Assembly (NCBI GenBank): GCA_948099385.1
Contig: CANUEZ040000028.1
Coordinates: 4,751,501 to 4,815,500 of the forward strand
Direction: 5' to 3'
From: Fasciola hepatica
Lineage: Eukaryota; Platyhelminthes; Trematoda; Plagiorchiida; Fasciolidae
Length of the DNA: 64,000 bases
Under the pieces are notes generated by a model that had not been told where the DNA came from, ran no database searches, and saw only the letters and a list, made by a program, of their open reading frames with translations. The position numbers and the translations under genes are program-made. Each line of letters starts with the position of its first letter. The stretch's first letter is position 1. This document shows, in pieces, positions 9,082 through 19,364 of this stretch.

Positions 9082-11095
9082 GTGAGCCATGCTCAGATGC
9101 AATGTTTTTCAATATATCGACAATCAAGGTACTCATCATCATCATTCGGCATAATTTTCTCTAAAAATAGTCAGACGGGACAGACTCAGTGGTGTAAAAC
9201 TGGCTCAATCATTGTCTACTGTGATATCGTTCATCTCGGAACTCATGGATTTGGATCAACAAAGTGATTGAACGCAGGGGTAAATACGGTTTCACCAAAC
9301 TTCCGAGACATATATCAATAAGTCATCATGCTATTTCCTGATAAATCTTGGCACTCTGGTAAAGCTTTTTACTGAATTCTCCATGTGAATGACTTGAAGA
9401 TTAGCTTATTTAGCTTGAAGTATCCATGGTTCTTTTAGATGTGAGCTACTTTGGGCCGACCGATTTACAGGTGATGAGTTACTCCACTTCGAACTCTTCA
9501 GTGGTGTGGCACAAATGGCAATTTATACTTATTCAATTTTGAGGTACCGTTGGACCAATTTCCGGTGATGGAACCTCACGTGGATATGATCCAAAGATGT
9601 TAGCAATAACTACACAAAAATATCACCACACAAAAGCCGGGTTGCCGGGCTTTTCGAAGCATGAATGTCCTATTCAATATGACGTAAATTACAGGTAGAT
9701 ATGAGTTTTAATTTTGCAACTATTACGAATACTAGCTATGTCACGATACCACCTCCACTGTGCAGTGGTGTGCATTGTATCCGTCTCTCAGTCCAATCAT
9801 GTAGGTTTCTGTAGGTTTTTTTCAGGTGTACTAAGATAAATAGTAGAATGCTCCGTCATATAAAAAACTAATTACGTAGAATGTAAATCTCATAAGGTCC
9901 TTTCCTGAGATGTAAATATAAACTGGAGTAAAGTAACTGGGCAGTGGTTCTTCATATAGTTCGATCAACTCCGGGCAAACCCTACATTTAGTCTATCTAA
10001 TGGACCGTACGACCATTCTCGCCAAAATTATTCACTTTGGGATCTTTGGTGTATCTGTATAGTTCCTTTTTATTCCTCCAAATTAAATCTAAACGACGAA
10101 TAACTTTGTAACCAATAGAATTAGTCTCTGAAAAAGCAACTAGGCTAACCGACTGACCTTCCCGCTACATGTGAATTCAAGGAGCACTATATCAAATAGG
10201 CCGTCTTATTTGAATAATATGCTGCTCTTTAGGCAGTATTGACTATTATTCTTTGAGTAATTTTACTTTTTGACCAAATTCTTTGTTGTTTCTTTCTTAA
10301 GTTTCGTATATTTAGTCTGTCGAACCAACTTCCACACAGTAATCTATACTTTCTCAGTATGTTCTCAGCAAATCGAGTACGGAAAAAGGACATTTTGCAT
10401 ACAAAGCTTAATCACCAGTTCTGCCAGTTTCATCAAAAAAACATGACATAACCGAAGGAATTTCACTGATCACCAACAATGAGGACTCATTTTGCCAGTC
10501 AGTCCATGATGGACGCAACGATAAATGTTTTACACCGTTTTCATAAGCAGCGATGAAACTTGTTCTCCTTCAGTCTGTGCGACCATCCACAGTGAACTTT
10601 TTCACATTCTTGCAGTTCACTCGAGGGGATGTCTCTGGGATCAAACGAAACCGTGGGTTATTCGGTTGGCGACGCAACTAGGTTCCGTTATTTCATTAGC
10701 ATGTTTACACTGCCCTCATCTGTCTGAAGAGCGGTTGCTTATTACCGAGTACACTGTCTGTTTTGATCGGAAGTTATACCTTTTCTGGAAAGCATTTGTG
10801 TGCCTGCGTTTTCAACATAAAATAAATCTGTCAGTTTGTTCAAGCTGGATTGAAACAACAACATATTTTTTATTCCTCACATTAGCGAGTAGATTAATGG
10901 GTGCCAATAGAACAGAGTGTCTCTCTGATAGCAGTTGAACTTTGAAATTGGCCGTGAATTTGTCCTGTCTTCCATCGTCCGGATTAAATAACACTAAACC
11001 TGTACAGCGGTCACAATTTTTTCAATGTTTTCCGACCTTGGTTGTTATAACGATCGTTGTCCCGTTAAGAAATGCTGAAATACTGAGACGAGTTT

Positions 11096-11410
11096 ATGAT
11101 ACTCATCAAGTTCACACTCTCACCGGGAACATTTATCGATAAATCAGGTAAGAACAGAATAGGAATGATTTACGCTAAAGCTTTTGGAATACTGAAGAAA
11201 CACCAAGCAGGATTGAAAGTTACTCTTCGGCGGCAGAAAATATCAGATGGCATACCCATTATACTCAGTTCACGTGCGCACCGAATCATTGGAAACTTCG
11301 GTCATTTGAAAGACTTTGTCTTTCTTCGGGTTTTATCTGCTACCGAGATGATCGATCAAGGCCTCGTCAGAAGCGCGCAGGAGTTATTGCTTACCTTAAA
11401 GACTACTGGT
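11096..11410 (+). CDS. Candidate exon, unknown protein (unit 1)
   Basis: A plus-strand frame is open up to a consensus donor at 11411 (ACTGGT|GTAAGT) and ends in phase 0. The peptide contains GMIYAKAFGILKKHQ and SRAHRIIGNFGHLKDF and has ordinary globular composition. I cannot assign a family. Just upstream, unit 1 has TGA at 11090-11092 where unit 2 has TCA, so the frame extends nine codons further in unit 2. The next segment downstream (11666-11803) is open in the same phase. A second consensus donor (CAG|GTAAGA at 11148) lies inside the frame. Confidence 0.28.
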
Positions 11411-11665
11411 GTAAGTCTGCCCAAGTGCTACTCATGCTCTTAAATCCTTACATTATTGCTTCCGTGGTCCTGAGTGCCAACCTCAAACCTTATACAGGGC
11501 ATGGAAAGCGTTAGTCACGTTTACTGTGTGACTAGTCTGAGGAAGGTGTGAAACCACCGACCTGGTGAGCAACATTACAACCTCAGTGTTTAACCAAGCA
11601 TGATGGTGTTTGTGGATGCGTTCAGACAAAAGCCTATCCGTGCATCCGATGTTTGTTTATTCCAG

Positions 11666-11803
11666 GAACAATTAGAAGTAATGAGCCTAGAGTCATGCAT
11701 TATGAGTATTATACGCAAAAGCACAACTGGTTCGCTTTCGAGCAAGACAATCAGCTTCGTTGAGTCGAATATTTCCCTCATGACCTCGGACAATCTTCCA
11801 TGA
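11666..11803 (+). CDS. Candidate terminal exon, unknown protein (unit 1)
   Basis: It follows a strong acceptor (gatgtttgtttattccag, ending at 11665). The frame in phase 0 reads EQLEVMSLESC to TSDNLP and then stops at 11801-11803, giving 45 codons. Joined to the candidate exon ending at 11410 it leaves a 255-nt intron with GT-AG ends. The unit 2 copy (34932-35069) has one Ile-to-Phe change. A second frame across the same bases is also open for long stretches but has an in-frame TGA, so the coding frame is uncertain. Confidence 0.28.
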   Translation, partial: EQLEVMSLESCIMSIIRKSTTGSLSSKTISFVESNISLMTSDNLP

Positions 11804-13586
11804 ACAATATCTTCAAACGTGTCAAATCGATAGACATTTATCGGAAAGTAGCTTTTATATTTGAGAATACTAGCTGTGTGATTTATCCGGGTTGGTTTGA
11901 TAACTTATATAAGTTGTTGTTAGACTATATTAGAGGCATACCACTGTGGCATCGAATCTCGATTATGCCACTTCTTGCACAATTGTCCAAATGAAAAACG
12001 AGCCACCAATCAAAAACTTCCAAACAGAGTGAGTTTTCTTCAAAAACTGAACTAGAAATGGTTCAGTCTACGGCATAAGCTACATTTCCAACTTTCATGA
12101 ATGTCAAGCGTGTCGTGCGAGTAATGTGAATCTGTCCTTCATTGACGAGATGAAAGCTGTCTCAACCGGTGATATAATGTGAACAAAGCGTTCGTATGCT
12201 CACTTGGTATATTCCGACTTGACTAACATACATCACGTTGACCTCTCAACCGGAGATCAATTGCGCTGTCTCTTACACAGCTTTTCCGTACCAAGAAAAG
12301 GGTGGTTATATAGGTAATCGCAAGTAATTGTCTCCATGCCGTGTTGATTATATTCGAGGACTTAGACCTACGGGAATAACTTGGTGCATGTTGTTCGCGT
12401 GGCGTTGTGCGAAATAACTGACATGCGCATTTCATGAATCTCTGATGGTTGTCAATCTATGAACTGATCAGGTATGTTGATTTCACCAATGAGTCTTCGC
12501 TTTTATTCATTCAGCAGGAATTCGAGCTTTTCTATTGGAAGCTCGTGTATTTGAAATTGCTAACCTGTCGACGATATGTTGTTGTCTATCTCGAGATTTT
12601 ATAGCCTTTATTGCAATTATATCTTCCTTGGTCGCAAAGAGAAAGCCCGTCAAATATTTTGCTCAATTGCTAGGTTGGTTGGACAAAGTGAAAAAAGTAA
12701 ATAAACATCCAGCTACAAATGGTTGTGCGACACTGTTCGCAAAATCATGCCAGTCCACGCTTCATCAAAAATAGGTATTATTAAAGTTTGGGGTGTTCCA
12801 ATACCACCTGCTGCGAAAAGGAAAGGTAGGTTGCTTTATCTATTTCAAAAGGCAAAACATTGGGGTCAAATTTTGTTGTACGCAAAAGGCCGGTTGATGT
12901 TTGTTGAAGCGGAACACTTCGGGGAATACCAGTATCAGTAGGAAATATTGATACAGATCAGTTGTGTGAACGGATGCCATTCAAAGTGATCGCTTTACGT
13001 TTCAGCATTATATCGGCAACTGATATCGATTTGATTGAGCCGGCGGATGTTATTCTTTACTAGTGCATACGCCACCGAAAGAGCAAGCACACTGATAGGT
13101 AAAGTATCAGGCATCGCAGAATAGACAGATTTCGTATATCCGCGATAAAGGCTATTCGTATACACCCATAAACACAAAATAAATGGACACAATACTAGGC
13201 ACTATGATCAATAGCATTTGTTTACTCGCCTTGGCTATCGGACGCCATCAGTAATGATAATGGCAAACGCAAGCTCAGATAACCCTAATGGATTCGGATT
13301 CCGTGTTGGTTAACTGGAGCTTGACTGTGACTGATTGGATGAGGAGAGATAGGAAATGTCTCGTGTGAACGATTCCGTGGATAATTTCCCTTATCGAGGC
13401 TCGGGCGATGATGTTCTTTCGGTAAACAAATACGACCACACAACCCATGAAATCATTTTCCATGAATAACTAATGAGACGTAGACGAGATTTACGTAAAT
13501 GTGTTATTTATCTGCAGTCAAGCATTTTCCAATTTTATTCAAAAACATCGTCTTTCATGAATTAAACCTTGTTCTTTCAAATGTAG

Positions 13587-13601
13587 GTGATCCAATACTA
13601 C
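13587..13601 (+). CDS. Weak candidate 15-nt micro-exon (unit 1)
   Basis: The acceptor ccttgttctttcaaatgtag ends at 13586, and GTAAGG follows at 13602 after GTGATCCAATACTAC. The -1 base of the donor is C, which is less favourable. The copy at 36853-36867 is the same. This is much less secure than the 18-nt and 30-nt islands. Confidence 0.15.
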
Positions 13602-14415
13602 GTAAGGAATTTCCCTTCAATTTTCAACTTTTCTTCTTTACCAATCAAGGGTGCGAATGGTGCCTTCATTTACTCACTTGCATGTCCATTATCTATCTGA
13701 TCATCACTAAGCCTGACTCATTATCCACCGGTACATGTTCCATCGAGATGCATTATTTAGTTGCATAGAATTTCCACTTTTGTAGCACAAATACATTAAC
13801 AAATGATCCAAATGTTTGTAGAGTACAGGTGGATTGAGATGTGACAATATCATTTCAATTTGCATATAGTAGTTCGTCTTCATGAACTCGCAAGTGAGAC
13901 GAGTTAGCGGGATTACACTGTGGAAGTAACGATTTCATATAACCTGTCGGTAATGTGGCAAAATATAAGTGCTGAGTCCTGTTCATCTCCTCCGTACAAT
14001 TTGTCTCCTTCATAAGCACCACAATCGATACTTCATGCGATCTGTTTTGCTCCATGCGATGTACGTGCCTCTTGCGTTAATTCAAAGAACCCTGACGTCA
14101 TAGATGACGGCTGTTCCCTGAAACGTGGCAGTGCAATCACCGAAGATGGAACTATTCAGGATTTTGCACTGTCGTCAAACCTAAATACCACAAACTCCTG
14201 TGAATGAATTTCACTTTGGAATTTCGAAAAAATCTGATAACGGTAAACATACATTTCGTTCACAACATCTGCGCATCGATCCTATCACTTCTATCATAAA
14301 CGATCATGAATGTATTGGAAGTTCATTGATGATCTGCAATGATGAAACATCTCGTCAGTCCAATGTGAAAGGATTGTGAGAATGCATACGTTAAGCCATT
14401 GTGACGTACTGTGGA

Positions 14416-15862
14416 ATGTCCATTTCTAATGAGATGTCTTGTTGCACAAACGCAGTACCAACGTTTCACATGCTCGCTGGAATATATTATCTACACGTAT
14501 ATAACCCGTGGCAATTGAAATTATTTGAATTCGCTTGATCTCATTTATCGCGAAAGATAATTCGATGTGCATAAATCATTCGGTTGGCATGTTTCATTCC
14601 CCACTGTTCATGGATCGGATTTCCTAATGAAAGGACTGAGAGAAGCGCCCACAAAGGTACCTTCTCGTGATGGTCGAATTCATTCGAGATCAAGCTATCA
14701 GTCTGGTAAGTAATATATTCCTTTCCTATTCACTTCAGTTCAGTCGATTAGAGTCCAGTCCAGTCCAGTCCAGTCCAGTCCAGTCCAGTCCAGTCCAGTC
14801 CAGTTCATTTCAGTTCATTTCAGTTCATTTCAGGTCATTTCATTTCAGTTCTTTTCAGTTCAGTTCAGTTCAATTCAGTTCAGTTCAGTTCAATTCAATT
14901 CAGTTCAGTTCATTTCAGTTCAGTTCACTCAACCATCAATCTGATAAACATGTCCTTCAGCTTTCGTTGCTACCTCACAACATCAGTGATTTGAAGACAG
15001 AGTGATTAGAAACTTGAAGTGGGAAGAACAGCCTAAAACGATGTGAGAAGCGAAACTCACGAAAACGCAGAGAGAGTGTGAATTCAAATTAGCCGTTCGT
15101 TGCAAATCTTCTACAAATTACGTCGTGTTTCCGAAATACGCAAGACAGGTCTGGTGGACCTCAACTCGAAACTCCCACAGATGCTATTTGAAATAACTTA
15201 CTATCCAAGGTTTTCATACTCCATGAAATGATCACGAAGATGCATAAATTAGACCTTTGTGATGTATCGTGACACAAATTACCACCTCTCGATAATTTTC
15301 TCCATAATCTATAGTTGTACCGTACTCACGTTCTGGAAGCTCACGTGAGTGCATTGTTCGAACGGCACTGTAATTTATCAGTCATTGAAATAGTCAAGTA
15401 AATTGCGCAATAGCTGTATTGGCTTGTTTGTTTACCACTCACGTGCTCAATTCGGTAATTGAAAGTGTGCAAAGGATGCATACTGATTTATCGGTCATCC
15501 GATATTGAAATAACCGAACGGCAGTTGCATATCACTTGATTGCTTGGAAACGAATTCGCAACATTTCACATTTCCTTCTTGATACAATATCAATGTGGAT
15601 TACCTCATTCGAATATTTCAACAATCGAAACACCTATTCATCGTCGCTTGCACAAATCAGCTTTCAGCAATGGAAATCACGGATGCTCATAGATGATATT
15701 CGCAAAGTCCAGAGATATGAGCAGTGAATTGCCTACACTTCATACCATCAAGTTATTCCTCGAGAATCGTGATCAGTGTGACAATAAGACTACTGGCAGT
15801 ATCACAGCCTCAAAACTGCAACTACTGAGGACGAAAGTATTCTGTTGTAGTAAGCTGCGGAC
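14416..15862. repeat. R block, copy 2 (R2 of unit 1)
   Basis: It lies exactly 11,422 bp after R1 at the left edge. R2-type bases include 'aaacgcag', 'gaacagcctaaaacg' and 'caatagctgtattgg'. Its satellite (14733-14927) is longer in the CCAGT part than that of R1. The donor GTAAGA of R1 (4408) is GTAAGC here with an A before it. Confidence 0.95.
14733..14927. repeat. Pentanucleotide satellite in R2 (unit 1)
   Basis: Same pentamer family as at 3312, with a longer CCAGT run and a different order of TTCAG and TTTCA variants. Copy-number change in this tract accounts for most of the length difference between R1 and R2. Confidence 0.95.
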
Positions 15863-16208
15863 CTTTTTTTTGTGTGTATTTCAAATCGTCACTATTCATT
15901 TTTTTTTCTACCATTTGGCTGAAGTGTGAGTTTTCGGTAACTCGCTAAGGTCTCTTTAATGAGAAACAATGCATCACTATGCAATAAAGTTTGGTTCGCT
16001 TACGCAATAATGATATCCGATGACGCAATATTATTTATCACGTTTAGAGTAACACACAATGTGTCTTGGTACCGAGGGGACTACATTTTTATGTATGCGA
16101 AATTGGGTGGTTCGATGAAGCATTACTCTTTAGGACAATTCGACCGACATCTTACAATTAAGTATTATGGATACATTTTCTCCTATTTCTCTCATTCATA
16201 ATCCCTAG

Positions 16209-16238
16209 TTGACAGAAACACAGTTGCTGAACGCGCAG
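16209..16238 (+). CDS. Candidate 30-nt micro-exon (unit 1)
   Basis: The acceptor tttctctcattcataatccctag ends at 16208 and the donor GCAG|GTGAGTGAG starts at 16239, leaving exactly 30 nt. Phase 0 gives LTETQLLNAQ. A second frame (GAC AGA AAC...) is also open. The same island with the same splice sites is present at 39444-39473 and 50983-51012. The size and symmetry match the micro-exon style of schistosomes, but no gene is identified. Confidence 0.33.
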
Positions 16239-16627
16239 GTGAGTGAGACTCATATATTTCTTCTCTCACCATCGCACCATAACAAACACAATATTAGTGT
16301 CTTCAAACATTTATCGGGTAAAAATGCAGCATACAGTGTAACACCGGCTTGAACAAAACTGACCAACACGGATGAAACACATTAGTTTCATAAACAAGAA
16401 ATCTTCTGATTTCCTCATCAACTAACAACAATTACTAATATTCTGCATGATGGAATCTATTACACGCGAGATAGGTCTAGTGGACCTCAACTTGGGAATC
16501 CCACAATTGCTACTTGGAAGATTTTATTTTCCAAGGTTCTCATACTATAAGAAATGAGTGTGAAGATGTATATGTTAGGTATCTAACTTGTGGACGGATA
16601 GGAAAATGATTTTCTCACAGTTTGCAG

Positions 16628-16779
16628 GAGGCATTGGAAAATCACTTCGTTTGATGCCTTCCCAGTGGCTAGTGACGAGAAGACCAAAGTCAGTTCAAGC
16701 CGAAGAGCCGACCTTAAGTTGAAGTCAACTAATTTTGACTTCAGCAGCAACCTGCCATATGGTGCATCCGGTAGCTCAG
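16628..16779 (+). CDS. Candidate exon, unknown protein (unit 1)
   Basis: The acceptor is ttttctcacagtttgcag (exon from 16628, or from 16621 if the upstream AG is used). The donor is TCAG|GTGAAA at 16780. One frame is open throughout and reads HWKITSFDAFPVASDEKTKV and on to NFDFSSNLPYGASGSS, a plausible soluble, low-complexity peptide. If the exon starts at 16621, its phase fits the second open frame of the 30-nt island upstream. Copies lie at 39863-40014 and 51402-51553. No family is recognised. Confidence 0.28.
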
Positions 16780-18835
16780 GTGAAATAAGTAGTTAACAAC
16801 CAATTATATGAACATAACGAATAAGGGCAAAATACTCACAAAACCGTCCGATGGACTGATGAATTCTGAATCATCGATGAAGGCTGAAGGTAAAGTTACA
16901 TATAATCACTAACGAGTTATCGTATTCATAACATGGCATTTTTGTGTAGAATGCACAAAACAGGCCTATTCATAGCGGAGAGCAAAAGAAAATCCGATGA
17001 TCCGAATTGAATGATCCATGATTAGAATGTTGATCACAAAGTGCATTGTCTACGAAAACCACTACGCCGAACAAACAAATGCACTCATTGAACAGTTGAG
17101 CCGAACAAATCTTGTTTTGCTCATTGATGATACAATGGAGTAGTGCTGACAGCTGATACTGGACAAGGTTTGTCGAGTAATTTGCTGATATAGACCATCT
17201 AATTTGGTCCTTCTGTATGGATTTTGATTCATAAATAATGCCACGGTTTCAATTTAATTCAAAATGTATGTACAGATTGCAGCGTGTTGCCAACTGCACA
17301 CGAAGTACTGCGGAACTTCAAACCAATATATCTTTGGATATTTCGTGCTATTCGGCGAAGATTTCCATCGATAAATTGACAAGCGCTTGATGCGTGCCCG
17401 AATGAAATACAAACTGCAAAAGTATCCAACTGCTTCGCATTCATTCACCATTCCCGTCATTATTCAATGAATGGTGTTTGAAAAAATGAACGAATGTAAT
17501 TGCAACCCGATTCTCTAGCCAATCAACAAAGCTGCATTTGCACGATGCATGTTTCCAAAACACATGAGTAGCAGTAATTTGTCTGTCATCTTGTGTATAG
17601 CATTTTCGGTGGATTGGTGAATATGTCAAATATTCTGAAGTGCCATCTAATCATCTTTCTTACGAATAAATTCACGTGTCGATCAATATCCCAACATGTT
17701 ACTTGTATGACTGATGACATATTTTGTATTTGAAACATATACAGATCCCAGAATTCGAGACAGTGCCCACTCATATTGCCACATTGTTTGAATTATGAAT
17801 CTACCTAATGTTTCTCGTGGTTGTGAAAATACATTTTTGATAGTACCTATTGTGTTCGTTTAGCACCTTCAATAATTAGGAGTGAGTCAATTTTGGGCAC
17901 AATAATTTTGAACAAAAATTGACCATATCTATACTGATTTAAAGTTGCACGAGATAACTCACACTCCACTACTATCCAAACAGAAAATGCAACGTAAACT
18001 GACCATGTATCGGTCTACTCTAAACCCATGTATAATTCAGCCAATATGCAAGTTTTCTTTTCGTGTATGAGAAATTAGATTCATATGGACAAAGATACAT
18101 CTAGAACAACTAGCAAGTGGTGGCCAAGTTCTGTGGCAGTTACCGTAGGTTTCACGGGAACTCTATTTCCGCAAACCCGGTAGACCGAATCCATGACTGA
18201 ATATGTACATCTGAGTAGGAACAAAGCATGTGTAGTTTGCCCTCTATTGATACCACAATAATGAAATCACAAAATCCATTCACAACATGATTCGTTGGGT
18301 CTGCGAGAAATCCTATCTAGTGGGACATGGGCCTCTACACAGCTCCCGGTCCGTCAACTTTACTGGTAACCTACCTAAACTGACACAACACTGTGGCCTT
18401 AGAGCAGCTGCACAATTACTGGTCAAATGGTCAGGTTTTCTTGCATCATTCGTACTCAGCTTGTCCAACGGCAGCCTTTGGGTTGGAACATGCATATTAT
18501 GGTTGGTAGATCGCCTCTGTGTTCCATGCAGTATAAAGGTGATGCCGTTCCTAACAATTGGATGTTCAACATGGTTTGAAATGGGACAGTTACTTGACAG
18601 ATGTCCGCATCTAGGATACAAGAAACAAGACCTAATTTCATTACGAATTGGCCAACGAAGGAACGAGGCGATGACAGCCAATCTTTAGCAGTGGAGAATT
18701 TCTCGGTCCTTCAAGCACTGATTGATCAGTTGGGAGAAGATAGGCAAGAGAATGGCCGCACCATCCCTGAGGACTGTAGGGCTGAGACCAAGTAGTAAAG
18801 AGGATTTCTTAGAATTTAGAGGAATTAGTTCTTTG

Positions 18836-19270
18836 AGAACAAGACGCTTCAGAGCGAACAATTGTTTTCAACGAATCCTATACATGCTCTTTCAATTTAC
18901 ATAGGTGAGGTAACATTGGAATGCGTTATCCATTGACCGGAGTAAAGGTCATAGTCGCGGCGTTAGGAAAAATGGGTATTGTGAGGAGCAGTGTCTCTAT
19001 CGTGTGCGTTTTGTGGTGAGAGTTTCACTCCCACCGTCATGGGTGGTAATCGATGATGGATTTTTAGGGGTTCGGTCGGCGGTCGGACTAGTCGAATTGA
19101 AAACAAAGAGAGACACCCCTTCCGCCAACCCCCTTGATCCTAACGCCACGACAATGACCTTTACTACGGCCAATGGATAACGCATTCCAATGTTACCCCA
19201 TCCATATGAGTGGTGAGAGTACGTATAGGATTCACTGAAAACAATCGTTTGCTCACCAGCGTCTTGTTCT
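18836..19270. mobile_element. 435-bp foldback (inverted-repeat) element (unit 1)
   Basis: The left arm (18836 to about 18998) is an imperfect reverse complement of the right arm (about 19109-19270). Shared pieces from outside in are AGAACAAGACGC, TCCTATAC, GGTAACATTGGAATGCG, TAAAGGTCAT, GGCGTTAGGA and GTGTCTCT. The middle ~110 bp is unpaired. No transposase frame is visible and I see no clear target-site duplication. It could be a non-autonomous DNA element or a folded duplication. It abuts the 3' side of the LINE fragment on its right. Confidence 0.8.
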
Positions 19271-19364
19271 TAATTAGTTCATTTTGTAAATAATAGGGGT
19301 GCAAATATAAAAGGGGCACACTCGAAGAATCATATTCGGGAATTATTGAAATGGGAGACCCAGA

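Larger units (their letters stand above)
7689..14415. other. Segment B main part: exon-like islands, no named gene (unit 1)
   Basis: About 6.7 kb without recognisable repeats apart from the items listed separately. Several plus-strand open stretches have good splice consensus at one or both ends: the 18-nt island at 9064, an acceptor ending at 10615 (ttttcacattcttgcag) followed by a short open frame to the TAG at 10679-10681, the pair 11096-11410/11666-11803, a donor at 12029 (GTGAGT), an acceptor ending at 12514 (ttttattcattcag), a donor at 12826 (GTAGGT) and the 15-nt island at 13587. The last ~50 bp (14370-14415) are a worn copy of an R-internal motif. Confidence 0.4.
15863..18835. other. 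Segment C left part: exon-like islands, no named gene (unit 1)
   Basis: Bases 15870-16075 are weakly similar to B at 4420-4520, with an extra ~120 bp. Bases 16465-16610 are a diverged copy of the R-internal stretch around 3690-3840 (both have AGGTCT.GTGGACCTCAACT and CCAAGGTT.TCATACT). Both strands at 18287-18688 are open for over 120 codons, which usually means no constraint. I do not recognise either product. A single cysteine cluster on the minus strand does not fit CCHC spacing. Confidence 0.45.

Noticed and set aside
10525..10938. 137-codon plus-strand frame starting MFYTVFISSDE
   Set aside because: Its composition is uneven, there is no family match, and a better splice-bounded frame (after the acceptor ending at 10615) crosses it in another frame. 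It is left within the segment B description.
16845..16880. CTGATGA near 16852, tested as a hammerhead ribozyme core (these occur in Penelope-like and schistosome repeats)
   Set aside because: No GAAA partner strand or flanking stems at the required spacing. The minus-strand CTGATGAG at about 48356-48363 fails for the same reason.
17062..17774. Series of four overlapping minus-strand open stretches of about 60 codons
   Set aside because: They are in different frames with no splice sites linking them and no recognisable motif, and AT-rich DNA often gives such stretches.
18313..18681. Minus-strand frame with CGHLSSNC, considered as a zinc knuckle
   Set aside because: The spacing does not fit C-x2-C-x4-H-x4-C, and the plus strand is equally open over the same bases.
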